This document shows, piece after piece, positions 16,574-25,503 of a stretch of 64,000 nt of DNA. The stretch's first letter is position 1. Each line of letters starts with the position of its first letter. The stretch is from positions 124,001 to 188,000 of the forward strand of contig JAHDXL010000007.1 of assembly GCA_023382935.1 (NCBI GenBank), read 5' to 3'. The DNA is from Phycisphaerales bacterium (GTDB lineage Bacteria > Planctomycetota > Phycisphaerae > Phycisphaerales > UBA1924). Position numbers and translations under genes: made by a program. The notes under the pieces are model-generated. The model was not told the DNA's origin. It searched no databases and saw only the letters and a program-made list of their open reading frames with translations.

Positions 16574-18469
16574 ATGAAAGCGCATCGATCGTGGCACAGC
16601 ACGCCGTTCGGACGGGTGGCCCGCTTCCTAGGCGGGCTGAGGCTGGCGGTGCCGGTGCTCGTGCTGACGGCGATCGCACTGGCGTGGGGAACCTACCTGG
16701 ACTCGACGCAGGGCGCCTCGGTGGCGATGCGGGTGGTCTATGGCTCGCCGTGGTTCATCGCGATCATGGCGCTGGTGTGCGTATCGCTGATCTTCGCGGT
16801 CGTGACGCGGTTTCCGTGGCAGCGTCGGCACGTGGGCTTCATCAGCGTCCATGCCAGCCTGATCCTGCTGATCGTCGCGGGCTTCTGGTCCCTCTTCGGG
16901 CGCGAAGAGGGGCGGGTGGCGCTGCAGGAGGGGCAGCAGGAGTCGTTCATGGAAACCACCGAGCAGCGGCTGGAACTGCTCGAGATGATCAACGGCGTCC
17001 CGACCGTGGTGGCGGCGGCGCGGGCCGAGAAAATCTCCGGGCGCGTGCGCCTGGATGACGTGGTGGTGGAAGTGACGGGGCGGTGGGGAAACATCGCCGA
17101 GGAGCAGTACGTAGCCGACGACGGGCCAGAACCGTTGCGGGCGATCGAGTTGATCCCGTCGGCCGGGATGTCGCAGACGATGTGGATCGGGCAGGCCTCG
17201 CGGAGCGGTGGACCAGCGGCGATCGGGGGCATGTCGCTGCGTCTGCTGGGCCCGAACGAGACGTGGGCGCCTCCGGCCGCAGTGGGCGATCAGCGCGGCA
17301 AGTACTTCTTCGTGCGCGAAGGTCAACGCTACGAACTGGGCGAGGTCGGCTCGGAGGTGTTCCCCGGCTGGCGCGTCGCAGAGATCAAGCGGTTCAAGTC
17401 GGCGATGGTGGGGCAGGGCGGGCTGACCGAAGGCGACGGCGACAACCCGGCGGTGGACGTGACAATCACCGATGGCAAGGGAACGGTCGAGCGGCACACG
17501 GCGTTCGAGAAGTTCCCGGACATGGTCATGCCGGGCAAGCGGCTGTCGGGCGACGCAGTGTCGGGCGCGAGTCTGACGCCGGGCGGAAACGCCGGGCAGT
17601 CGCTGGTGGTGCATGGGCCGATCGATGCAATCAAGGTGACGTATTACGGGGCGGACGGGTCGGTGCAGGAAGTGTCACAAGAAGGCCCGCTGCCGTGGAC
17701 TTTTGAGATCGCCGGTCGTCGGATGACCATTGTGAACCAGGTGAGCCGCGCGCGGATGGCCAGCAGGTTCGTCGAAGCACCCGTCGTCGGTGACAACTAT
17801 CGCCCGGCGCTGCTGGTGCGCCTGGCGGGGGTAGAAGGCGACTCGCGGGCGCTGGCGTGGAAGTCCACAATTCCCCTGATCGAACAGGGTCGGACCCGGA
17901 TGCTGAGGTACGGGCCCCGGATCGTGCATCTGCCGTTCACGGTGTACCTCAAGGACTTCCGGAAGATGGACTATCCGGGAACGCAGATGGCAATGGCGTA
18001 TGAGTCGGACGTGCGCGTGGCCGTTCCGGGGCAGGGCGATCAGGATCTGACGATTTTCATGAACAACCCGTACGTGCACGGGCCCTGGAAGGTGTATCAG
18101 TCGGGCTTCGTGGGCGACGACCTCTCGATTTTCAGCGTGATGAAGGACCCGGGGCTGACGTTGACGTACATCTCGTGTACGACGCTGTGCCTGGGAATGC
18201 TGGTGACGTTCTATAGCCGTGCGTTCAGTGCGGGGCATCCGGGGATTGCGATGCCCTTTGCCAAGAAGGAGCAAGGACATGCCTCGTCTGTGTCTGTGGC
18301 TGAGTCTGTTCGTCGCGGTTCTGTGCGGTCCGGTTTGGGCGCAAGGTCAGGACTGGAAGAAGGAGATGGGCTCGATCCCGGTGCAGCACGGGGGGCGGGT
18401 GATGCCGCTGGACACGTACGCGCGGCACCTGGCGGTGCAGTTGACGGGACGGTCGAAGTGGGCGGCTGA
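16574..18469 (+). CDS. resB: ResB-like cytochrome c maturation protein
   Basis: A 631-residue system II cytochrome c biogenesis protein. The ATG at 16574 follows GGGGGAACGTG. Membrane helices near residues 20-40, 55-75 and 85-105 and one near 535-555 flank a large periplasmic domain, the usual ResB/Ccs1 layout. It works with CcsA to deliver heme and attach it to CxxCH sites. The last 65 residues (after PFAKKEQ) are low-complexity Gly/Arg/Ala and overlap the ccsA gene by 191 bases in another frame; they lack visible domain structure. A frameshift near 18270 or a naturally read-through tail are both possible. Confidence 0.9.
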   Translation: MKAHRSWHSTPFGRVARFLGGLRLAVPVLVLTAIALAWGTYLDSTQGASVAMRVVYGSPWFIAIMALVCVSLIFAVVTRFPWQRRHVGFISVHASLILLIVAGFWSLFGREEGRVALQEGQQESFMETTEQRLELLEMINGVPTVVAAARAEKISGRVRLDDVVVEVTGRWGNIAEEQYVADDGPEPLRAIELIPSAGMSQTMWIGQASRSGGPAAIGGMSLRLLGPNETWAPPAAVGDQRGKYFFVREGQRYELGEVGSEVFPGWRVAEIKRFKSAMVGQGGLTEGDGDNPAVDVTITDGKGTVERHTAFEKFPDMVMPGKRLSGDAVSGASLTPGGNAGQSLVVHGPIDAIKVTYYGADGSVQEVSQEGPLPWTFEIAGRRMTIVNQVSRARMASRFVEAPVVGDNYRPALLVRLAGVEGDSRALAWKSTIPLIEQGRTRMLRYGPRIVHLPFTVYLKDFRKMDYPGTQMAMAYESDVRVAVPGQGDQDLTIFMNNPYVHGPWKVYQSGFVGDDLSIFSVMKDPGLTLTYISCTTLCLGMLVTFYSRAFSAGHPGIAMPFAKKEQGHASSVSVAESVRRGSVRSGLGARSGLEEGDGLDPGAARGAGDAAGHVRAAPGGAVDGTVEVGG

Positions 18470-19991
18470 CCGCGGGCCCGCGGGCTACGCCGGACGCGAG
18501 CCGATCGAACTGCTGTGTGAACTGTGGTTCCGTCCGCAGCAGTTCATGAACAATGCGTTCATCGACATCGAAAACCGCCCTTTCAAGAAGGCCGTCGGGC
18601 TTGCGGAGGAGGATCGGTTTTTCACGCCGATGCAGGTGGCCACGGCGCCGGGGATCAACGAGGTGCTGTCGGGGTTTATGCGCCGGCAGCAGGCGGATAG
18701 CAAGGCGCAACCGAAGGGGCACGAGAAGATCGCGCTGGAACTGAGCAGCGCGATTGATCGCATTTCGACTTTCGCGGGCGGGGCGCAGTTGCCCATCGTC
18801 CCGCCGGCCACGGGGAACGTGTATCTCAAGGTCGGGCCGACGGGCGGCGAGCCCGGAACCGAGCAGGTTCGACAGGCGCTGGCGGCGGTGCGAGCGGCGT
18901 TCATCGCCGGTCAGCCGATGGAGGGCCCGGTGGCTCAACTGGTCGAGGCGGTGCACCAGGCCGGGCAGGTAAGCGCAAAGGACATGCGCTCGGTGCGGTT
19001 GGAGGCGTTTTACAACAGCCATCGCCCGTGGCGGATGTCGGCGTATGCGTACGGGCTCTCGATCGTGGTGTTTGGTCTTTCGCGCCTGGTCTTCCGCAAG
19101 CCGCTGTTGATCCTGGCGATCGCGCTGGGGGTGTGGGGGGCCGGCGAGCAGGTGCTCGGGACGGCGCTGCGGACGATGATCCTGCAACGCGCGCCGGTGA
19201 GCAACACCTATGAGGCGCTGCTGTGGATGGGACTGGTGGCGGTGGGCATCGGGCTGATTGCGCAGTTGCTCAACCGCAAGGCGTGGTACCTATTCGCGGG
19301 TGTGTGCGCGGCGTTCGCGTCTGTGCTGTTCGCAGGGCTGGTGCCGCTGGAGTCGCAGACCAACGCGCTTCCCGCGGTGCTGCGGAGCAACTACTGGCTG
19401 GTCGTGCACGTGTTGACGATCACGGCCAGTTACGGCGTACTGCTGGTGGCGTCGGTGCTGGGGCACGCGTACCTGTTCAAGTACGTGATTCTCGGGAAGA
19501 CGGCCGAAGCGGTCGAGGGCGGGCCTCGCGCGTCGCACCCGCTGATCGTGCAGACCTATCGGACGATCCAGGTGGGGCTGTTCCTCCTGACCGCCGGGAC
19601 GATCCTGGGCGGGGTGTGGGCGGCCGACTCGTGGGGTCGCTTCTGGGGCTGGGATCCCAAGGAGACTTGGGCACTGATCAGCATCGTGATCTACTTTGCC
19701 ATTCTGCATGCACGGCACATCCGCTGGCTGCGCGACTTCGGGATGGCGATGTGGGCAGTGCTCGGGTTCATCGCGATCGTGTGGACGTTCTACGGCGTCA
19801 ACTACGTCATGGCGACGGGGCTGCACAGTTACGGATTCGGCAGCGGCGGCGAAGTTTGGGTAGGGCTGTGGGCAATCGCGGAAGTCGCGTTCATGATCGT
19901 CGCCCGCGTGCGCTTCGTGCAACTGCGCAAGGCCGGTCGCATCCCCGATGAGCGTCCGATGAAACTGAAGGCGCCGCCGAAGACGGCGTGA
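18279..19991 (+). CDS. ccsA: CcsA/ResC-type cytochrome c biogenesis protein
   Basis: A 570-residue protein. The ATG at 18279 is chosen because GAAGGAGCAAG precedes it and a signal-like helix follows. Residues 25-250 form a soluble periplasmic domain, followed by about eight membrane helices. The heme-handling WWD-type motif WGRFWGWDPKETW is intact near residue 460, with conserved histidines in VVHV, LHARH and GLHSYG. Together with ResB it forms the heme export and ligation machine. Its place in this locus under sigma-54 control matches the very high demand for heme attachment by the neighbouring cytochromes. Confidence 0.95.
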   Translation: MPRLCLWLSLFVAVLCGPVWAQGQDWKKEMGSIPVQHGGRVMPLDTYARHLAVQLTGRSKWAADRGPAGYAGREPIELLCELWFRPQQFMNNAFIDIENRPFKKAVGLAEEDRFFTPMQVATAPGINEVLSGFMRRQQADSKAQPKGHEKIALELSSAIDRISTFAGGAQLPIVPPATGNVYLKVGPTGGEPGTEQVRQALAAVRAAFIAGQPMEGPVAQLVEAVHQAGQVSAKDMRSVRLEAFYNSHRPWRMSAYAYGLSIVVFGLSRLVFRKPLLILAIALGVWGAGEQVLGTALRTMILQRAPVSNTYEALLWMGLVAVGIGLIAQLLNRKAWYLFAGVCAAFASVLFAGLVPLESQTNALPAVLRSNYWLVVHVLTITASYGVLLVASVLGHAYLFKYVILGKTAEAVEGGPRASHPLIVQTYRTIQVGLFLLTAGTILGGVWAADSWGRFWGWDPKETWALISIVIYFAILHARHIRWLRDFGMAMWAVLGFIAIVWTFYGVNYVMATGLHSYGFGSGGEVWVGLWAIAEVAFMIVARVRFVQLRKAGRIPDERPMKLKAPPKTA

Positions 19992-20017
19992 GACGGCAAG
20001 AACTCTCTTCTCTCTCC

Positions 20018-20052
20018 AAGGCGTGGACGGGTCATAGTGTCCACGCCTTTTT
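20018..20052 (+). terminator. Rho-independent terminator after ccsA
   Basis: The arms AAGGCGTGGAC (20018-20028) and GTCCACGCCTT pair, with a 10-base loop and a TTTTT run ending at 20052. It separates resB-ccsA from the NorC/NorB-like pair. Confidence 0.93.
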
Positions 20053-20131
20053 GCTGCGCGGTGGGGATAGGAGGGGCGCTGTCAGATTCCGGACACCCAG
20101 GTGCTTATAGTGTGCACTCCCGGAGGTGGCC

Positions 20132-20566
20132 GTGGCGCAGAAATCGAATATGGGCGCAGCGAGTGGTCTTGGGCGCGTGCTGGCGCGATCGGGCGTCGTG
20201 GTGGCGGGGTATCTGGTTTATGTCGGCGCGGTCGCGGGGCTGCCGCTCGATGAGCGGGCCAACGAGGATGCCTGGTCGCCCCAAGCGCGGGCGGGGATGG
20301 GCGTGTGGCGTGAGCAGGCCTGTACGGGGTGCCATTCGATCTACGGGCTGGGCGGGCACACCGGCCCGGACCTGACCAATGCCTGGTCGCGCATGGGCGA
20401 GGAGTACATCCGCACGGTGCTGCGTGAAGGCGTGCGGGCCATGCCGGCATTTGAGTTAAGCGAGTCGGAGGTGCAGTCGCTGCTGGCGCTGCTGGCCGAG
20501 ACGGATGGAACGGGCGTGTATCCGCCGCCGAGCAACTTTGCGCCGGTGTTTGGAGTCGGGCGATGA
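20132..20566 (+). CDS. norC: NorC-like membrane-bound monoheme cytochrome c
   Basis: A protein of about 144 residues. The GTG at 20132 is selected because GGAGG lies five bases upstream; another in-frame GTG at 20126 overlaps that GGAGG. One N-terminal membrane helix (about 18-36) is followed by one heme site CTGCH (64-68) in the setting HSIYGLGGHTGPDLTN, typical of NorC, and a distal Met in RAMPAF. It is the electron-entry subunit of a heme-copper nitric oxide reductase. It is translationally coupled to the next gene (ATGA at 20563). Confidence 0.85.
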   Translation: MAQKSNMGAASGLGRVLARSGVVVAGYLVYVGAVAGLPLDERANEDAWSPQARAGMGVWREQACTGCHSIYGLGGHTGPDLTNAWSRMGEEYIRTVLREGVRAMPAFELSESEVQSLLALLAETDGTGVYPPPSNFAPVFGVGR

Positions 20567-21942
20567 GCGGCACGATGAAGCGCGCGTTCGGGCGTGGCGG
20601 GCTGCTGCTGGCCGGACTGCCGATCGCGTGTTTGCTGGGCGTGGTGGCGGTCGGGCTGGTGGTGGGGGTGAAGGCCGCGTTTCCCGAGTGGATGATGGAT
20701 CTGCTGCCGATGCAGGTGCTGCAGCCGTTGCACGCTTTCATGGGCGTGGCGTTCGTGCTCTGCGGGCTGGCGAGCGGGGTGGTGATCGCGCTGCGGCGCG
20801 AGTGCGGTGGCTTCCGCGGCGACGGGTTGGTGGCGCCGGCCATGTTCGTGTTCGTCGTCGGATCCGGCGCCGCCATCGTGCTGGGGCGCGGCAGCGGGGT
20901 GGAATACATCGGCTGGCCGGTGGGGATGAGCGTGTTTCTCGGGCTGGTCTTTCTGGGGCTGGCAGGAGCGGTGCTCTCACGGTTGAGCGCCCTGTCAGCG
21001 CGGACGCCGGAGGGCGCGTGGCTGCTGGTCATCGGGCTGGTGCTGGTGGCCATGGGACTGGGCGAGCGCAGCGCCGAGATCATCGCGCGCCCGGATCTGA
21101 CGCGATCATTGACCATCGAGTGGCACGCGCTCGACACGTTTTTCGCCGGATGGAACGCGGCGCTGTACGGGCTGGGCATGGTGGCGATCATGCGCCCCGG
21201 TGACCAGGGGCGGCGCCTGCGCGGGCGGTGGCTGTTTGTGCTGGCGGTGTTCTGCCTCCTCTCGACGTTCTCGCATCACCACTACATGTCGGCACAGCCT
21301 TCGGTGCTCAAGTGGATCGCGCTGACGGCCAGCATGCTGGCCGCGGTGTCGTTTGCGCGGCATGTGTGGGCCATTGCGATGTCGTGGAGCAGGCACCGCG
21401 GCGGGCCGCCGGAACGCGCGTTCTTCATCGCCGCGGAAGTGTGGACGCTGGTGGCGGTGGGGACGGGGATCCTGCTGGCGGTGCCGCAGTTGAACATCTG
21501 GCTGCACGGGACGACGGCCATCGTGTCGCACTCGATGGGTTCGATGATCGGCGTGAACGTGATGATCGTGATGGGCACGCTGGTGCGCTACGGGTGCCCG
21601 TGCGACGCGGTGCTGGCGCAGCAGATGATCCGGCGTGTGCGCTGGACCGGTGTGACGCTCGTGCTGGTGTGCGTCAACCTGGTGCTGGCGGGCGGTGTGG
21701 AGGGCGTGCTGCGCGTGGACCGGACTTTCCAGGAGTGGGATCCGGCGGTGCGGCAGTGGCTGTCGCCCTTGCCGGTGCTGGGGGTGTTGCTGGGATTGAC
21801 GCTGACGTCAATGTGCGTGGGCGTGTGGCGGTCGCTGCGGACCGGCGAGCAGCCGGAAAGGCGAGCGGCGCGCGCAGCCATCGAGATCAAGCCGGTGCGC
21901 ATGAGCGAGAGGGTGCCCGTGGGTGCGGGCACCGGGCAGTAA
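20563..21942 (+). CDS. norB: NorB-like heme-copper oxidoreductase subunit I
   Basis: A 459-residue integral membrane protein with about 12 helices. Candidate metal ligands are His57 (LQPLHAFMG), His188 (EWHALDTFFAGW), the triple His238-240 (FSHHHYMS) and His315/His323 (LHGTTAIVSHSMG), a set that fits one low-spin heme plus a heme/non-heme-metal site. Length and the NorC partner favour nitric oxide reductase over cytochrome oxidase: no CuA subunit is present. The quinone or cytochrome donor and true substrate are not proved. NO reduction could detoxify NO made around cytochrome nitrite chemistry. Confidence 0.82.
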   Translation: MSGTMKRAFGRGGLLLAGLPIACLLGVVAVGLVVGVKAAFPEWMMDLLPMQVLQPLHAFMGVAFVLCGLASGVVIALRRECGGFRGDGLVAPAMFVFVVGSGAAIVLGRGSGVEYIGWPVGMSVFLGLVFLGLAGAVLSRLSALSARTPEGAWLLVIGLVLVAMGLGERSAEIIARPDLTRSLTIEWHALDTFFAGWNAALYGLGMVAIMRPGDQGRRLRGRWLFVLAVFCLLSTFSHHHYMSAQPSVLKWIALTASMLAAVSFARHVWAIAMSWSRHRGGPPERAFFIAAEVWTLVAVGTGILLAVPQLNIWLHGTTAIVSHSMGSMIGVNVMIVMGTLVRYGCPCDAVLAQQMIRRVRWTGVTLVLVCVNLVLAGGVEGVLRVDRTFQEWDPAVRQWLSPLPVLGVLLGLTLTSMCVGVWRSLRTGEQPERRAARAAIEIKPVRMSERVPVGAGTGQ

Positions 21943-22152
21943 GGCACTGGGCGCCAGCACGGGAAACTGGAAGGCAATCACTTGGGGAACCCGAGCCCTC
22001 TGGGCCAGCACGTGGAACGTGTCGCGCGGTGGTATCTCACTCCCGTTGGCGCGGAATGCTCCGACACAGGTTTGCTTCGTCGCGTCAGGGGCAATCGCGC
22101 TTGCAGAAGTGCCGGCTCGGAGAGCCAGCGCAGGGGGATCATCCCAATCGCG

Positions 22153-24669
22153 TCATTCGACCTTCCACTCGAGCACGCCGGCCGAGTAGTTGTCCTGGAG
22201 TTGCACTTCCAGGCGCAGGGCGTCCGATTCCACCGGTTCGAAGGTGACGGTGTTGAACTGATCTTTGTAGACGCCGAACTCGTCGGTGGTGGCCACCTGG
22301 TGCCAGGTGTCGCCCTGACGAAAACTGAGGCGCCATGATGCAGGCACGCGGCAGAAGCCGTCCGTGCTGTCGTCAAACCAGTAGACTGAGACGGAGCGAA
22401 GGCGGCGAGGCCGGTCGAATGAAGCCTGGAGCCATTCGAGCGTGCCTTTGTTGGGCCAGAACGTGTGGCGCGCGATGACGCGGTCGCCGGAGTGTTCGGG
22501 AACGATGCTATCGGCCGCGGCGGTGACGGTGTCGGTCTCGTGGGTGTGCGAGGCCGAGACGTCAAACTGCTTCTTGAAGGTCTGCTTCGGCTCGGACCAC
22601 CGATGGGCGGCGCTGTCGGTGCTGGCGACAGGGAAGGCGCTGATGCGGATGCGGGCGGCGCCCATGGGGACGAGCCGGACAGTTTCAATGGGTTCTTCAG
22701 TAAAGGCCGGCGAGTCCTGCAACGCGGCCACCAGCCCGTGCTGGTCAATCTTCCACTGCGGGATCTTGCGGGCCTTGACCCAGAGGATGACCGGCGATGA
22801 ATCGGGCGTCCAGGGCGATCCGGTCGCATCTTGGCGTTGTTCGACGCGGATGGATTCTTCTGGCAGCAGCCCGTAGTTCCACGCGCCGGCGGGCAGGATT
22901 TCAAAAGCCGGCCAGAGGCGGTTGAGTTCGGAGACCTCCGCGTCGGTCAGTTGCTTGTTCTGGGCGCCGGCATCCTCATATCGGCGATAGTTTTCGCCGA
23001 TGTCGAGCGAGTACGTGAGCGGGCCTCGATCAACAGACACCGACCCGTGATTGGCTTCCCAGGTGCGGATGCGGACCTGCATGGGCAGCGACAGTTCGAT
23101 CGCGTCGCCATCGGCCCACTCGCGCTCGATGCGGAGCAGTTGACCGGGGCGTGCGGACTCCTGCACGGGCCTGGCGTTGATGCTCAGCGAAGGGTTGTCA
23201 CACCACGCGGGGACGCGGAAGCACAGGGAGAACCGGGCCGGGGCCGCTAGGCGGACGCTGAAGCGCACCGTGTCGTCGAAGGGATAGGCGGTGTGCTGTT
23301 CGATCGTGACCTGCGTGTCGTTGCCGACGCGGGCGGTGACGGTGCTGGCGCTGTAGAGCACGGCCGCCAGCCCGTTGTCGGGCGTGGCGTACCAGAGGTG
23401 TTGGGCGTAGTAGGGCCATCCGTGACCGGCGTTGTGCTGGCAGCAGCGGTGCCGGTGCGGACTCATGAGGAACATGGGACCGCCGTTCTGGATGCCGGGC
23501 GAGTGGTTCTCGGCGTCGGAGACGGGCTGATTGGGCGCGGTGAGATAGCGCAACGCGCCCATGTCCGCGGTGAACGCGGCGGGAAGCATGTTGAACGCGA
23601 CATCCTCACAGCGATCAGCCCAGACCATCTGTCCCGTGATGCCGAGGAGGATCTCGTGGCTGAGCATCTCTTCGACGAGCCCGCAGGTTTCGATGGCCTG
23701 ATGCGGGTCGTCATATCCGGGACGGCAGTTCTCGTCTGAGCCGAACATGCCTCCGGGCACCTGCCCGTACATCTTCCGGACCTGGGTCCAGTTGCGATCG
23801 GCGCCGTCGCGATGGGCGGGATCGTGTGACTGCACCCACCATTGCGTCGGCTCGCGGAAGCCTTGCGCGATGTTGACATTGTGCCAGTCGATGAGCCCTT
23901 CGTCCCAGCGGGCGGTGTGCCGGTGGGTTTTTTCAGCGAGCGCGAGCAGCCAGTCTTCGCCGGTGCGGTTGTAGAGCCAGTGAATCGCAGCCAGTTGGTC
24001 GCCAGCGCGGATTCTGGGCCAGTAGCCGAGCAGGAACTTGTCTTCCGGCAGGCGCTCGAGATACCGGAAGTAGCGCTGCATGAGCGTGATGACGCGCTGG
24101 TCCTGCGTGAGGTCGTAGTAGTCCATCAGGCAGGAGAGCATGATCATGTTGGGCCACAGGTCATCGCGCCCGCGCAGTTTGGTGGCCAATCCGGTGCGGC
24201 CCTCGTCGGGACCGAACCACCCGTCCTCCTGCTGGCTTTGGAGGGCACCCTCGATCCACCGGTGGGCCTCGGCGATCATCTTCTCGTCGTTGAGCACGTA
24301 GGCGCAGTTGAGATAGCCCTTGAGCCAATAGGGCACTTCTTCCCATCCGCGCTCGCCCCGGCCTCGCGGGTCGAGCCAGGCATTGCCCGTGGTGTCGAGA
24401 AAGGGGCTGATCTCGGTGAGATGCCCGTGGAAGCCGTCGGCCTGGAGGCGGAGTTGGTGCGCCAACCAGCCCTGAGGCCTGATCGAACCGATGGGAAGTT
24501 TGATGAGGCGAGAGGGTTCGAGGGGCGGGCGGTTGGAGACGTAGTGGATGTTGCGCATGTCGGTGGCCGGCTCTTGCAGGTGGCGGACGGAGATCGACGG
24601 GTCGGGCTGGGCGTCTGTCGGGGCAGCCAGCGCCAGACAAACGGCGGCGGTGGGGATGGCACGGTGCAT
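22153..24669 (-). CDS. Secreted GH127-type beta-L-arabinofuranosidase with discoidin-like domain
   Basis: An 838-residue exported enzyme. The signal peptide ends near DAQ. The central 500 residues match the DUF1680/GH127 (alpha/alpha)6 barrel, with the metal/catalytic signatures ETCGLVEE and a Cys-Cys pair in HRCCQHN that in characterised members bind zinc and provide the nucleophile. The last 150 residues look like an F5/8-type-C carbohydrate-binding fold. The ATG at 24669 is favoured over 24678 because TACCAT lies seven bases before it. Likely role: removal of terminal beta-L-arabinofuranose from plant or algal glycans. No polysaccharide-utilisation cluster surrounds it. Confidence 0.85.
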   Translation of the reverse strand: MHRAIPTAAVCLALAAPTDAQPDPSISVRHLQEPATDMRNIHYVSNRPPLEPSRLIKLPIGSIRPQGWLAHQLRLQADGFHGHLTEISPFLDTTGNAWLDPRGRGERGWEEVPYWLKGYLNCAYVLNDEKMIAEAHRWIEGALQSQQEDGWFGPDEGRTGLATKLRGRDDLWPNMIMLSCLMDYYDLTQDQRVITLMQRYFRYLERLPEDKFLLGYWPRIRAGDQLAAIHWLYNRTGEDWLLALAEKTHRHTARWDEGLIDWHNVNIAQGFREPTQWWVQSHDPAHRDGADRNWTQVRKMYGQVPGGMFGSDENCRPGYDDPHQAIETCGLVEEMLSHEILLGITGQMVWADRCEDVAFNMLPAAFTADMGALRYLTAPNQPVSDAENHSPGIQNGGPMFLMSPHRHRCCQHNAGHGWPYYAQHLWYATPDNGLAAVLYSASTVTARVGNDTQVTIEQHTAYPFDDTVRFSVRLAAPARFSLCFRVPAWCDNPSLSINARPVQESARPGQLLRIEREWADGDAIELSLPMQVRIRTWEANHGSVSVDRGPLTYSLDIGENYRRYEDAGAQNKQLTDAEVSELNRLWPAFEILPAGAWNYGLLPEESIRVEQRQDATGSPWTPDSSPVILWVKARKIPQWKIDQHGLVAALQDSPAFTEEPIETVRLVPMGAARIRISAFPVASTDSAAHRWSEPKQTFKKQFDVSASHTHETDTVTAAADSIVPEHSGDRVIARHTFWPNKGTLEWLQASFDRPRRLRSVSVYWFDDSTDGFCRVPASWRLSFRQGDTWHQVATTDEFGVYKDQFNTVTFEPVESDALRLEVQLQDNYSAGVLEWKVE

Positions 24670-24908
24670 CGGGGGCATGGTACGGCGATGGGGTGCGCAC
24701 GCCTCCCCAGGTGGCCAGACTACTGCCCGCACACTTCAAGTTCAGCACCACCTCCCGTATCTTTGGGCAGGTGGGGATCTCGGACGCGGTCACCGGGATC
24801 GCCGCGCTGACTGTGTCAAAAAAGGTGCAGTGCAGGGTGCCGGAGTGTGCCGTAAACGTGCCAGATTGGATGCGTGGAGGGGGAGAAGGTGCGTGATGTC
24901 GACGAGGC

Positions 24909-24945
24909 ACAAAAACACGCAAACCCAGCCAGAGGCTGGGTTTGC
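24909..24945 (-). terminator. Terminator after tRNA-Leu
   Basis: Read on the minus strand, CAAACCCAGCC and GGCTGGGTTTG pair across a TCT loop, followed by CGTGTTTTTG. It begins five bases after the tRNA 3' end. The remaining gap from 24670 to 24908 shows no gene. Confidence 0.9.
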
Positions 24946-24948
24946 AAG

Positions 24949-25034
24949 TGCGGATGAGAGGAGTCGAACCTCCACGGGATTTTACTCCCACTAGGACCTG
25001 AACCTAGCGCGTCTGCCAGTTCCGCCACATCCGC
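24949..25034 (-). tRNA. tRNA-Leu (anticodon CAG)
   Basis: The 86-base cloverleaf has acceptor stem GCGGATG/CATCCGC, discriminator A, D-arm GTGGCGGAACTGGCAGACGC, anticodon stem-loop CTAGG-TTCAGGT-CCTAG with anticodon CAG, a long variable arm (class II) and T-arm GGAGGTTCGACTCC. CCA is not encoded. A terminator follows immediately, so it is a stand-alone unit. Confidence 0.96.
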
Positions 25035-25180
25035 GGCAGGGGCAACCTTATTCCCCTCACACGCTCGCGGCAATGCCCCGCCCGGGTCCAGATGCACCGG
25101 ATATCCTGAAAAGTCTCTGGCCGATGGCGCGGTTCTCTCCGGTCTCACAGGTCCGGGCGACGTGGGGTGAGCGGTTGGAA

Positions 25181-25348
25181 TCAGGTACCCGGCCGCGTCG
25201 TCTGCCTGCGGGCCCGGGCGAACAGGTTGACCAGGTCGTTGCGGAAGGCGTCAAGGCTGCGCCCGCGCACCGGCACCCGGCTTGGCGTTGCTCCGGGCTT
25301 GGCCGAATCTGTGCGTGGGGCCTGGATGCGCTTCCCGTGCTGGCTCAT
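25181..25348 (-). CDS. Possible small basic protein, 55 residues
   Basis: The frame from ATG 25348 encodes a basic peptide (MSQHGKRIQAP... ending FRNDLVNLFARARRQ). GGTGGAG lies eight bases before the ATG, which supports translation. I recognise no family. The gap 25035-25503 holds nothing else except the promoter for the next gene. It could be a chance frame in GC-rich DNA. Confidence 0.35.
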   Translation of the reverse strand: MSQHGKRIQAPRTDSAKPGATPSRVPVRGRSLDAFRNDLVNLFARARRQTTRPGT

Positions 25349-25491
25349 GGCGCGAACTCCACCACATAGATGGCACGAAGCGGGTGGAAAGGTACCCCTT
25401 CGCCCGGATGTGGGAGTTCGTGGCACCCGACAGAGCGTCCACTCGACCCGCCTTGACGCTCCGCGCGTCGATAACCGGGGTCGAGGTCGGG

Positions 25492-25497
25492 TATAGT
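25492..25497 (+). promoter_or_regulatory. -10 element of a probable leaderless promoter
   Basis: TATAGT is followed by six bases and then ATG 25504, with no Shine-Dalgarno in between. Transcription would start at or next to the A of the ATG. Confidence 0.6.
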
Positions 25498-25503
25498 CGG
25501 GCC

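Noticed and set aside
14889-16679. Minus-strand open frame of about 590 codons across the kinase gene
   Set aside because: The plus strand has a complete HisKA/HATPase domain; the antisense frame has low complexity.
25452-25497. TTGACG and TATAGT as a -35/-10 pair before manC
   Set aside because: The spacing is 34 bases, twice what is needed; only the TATAGT is retained.
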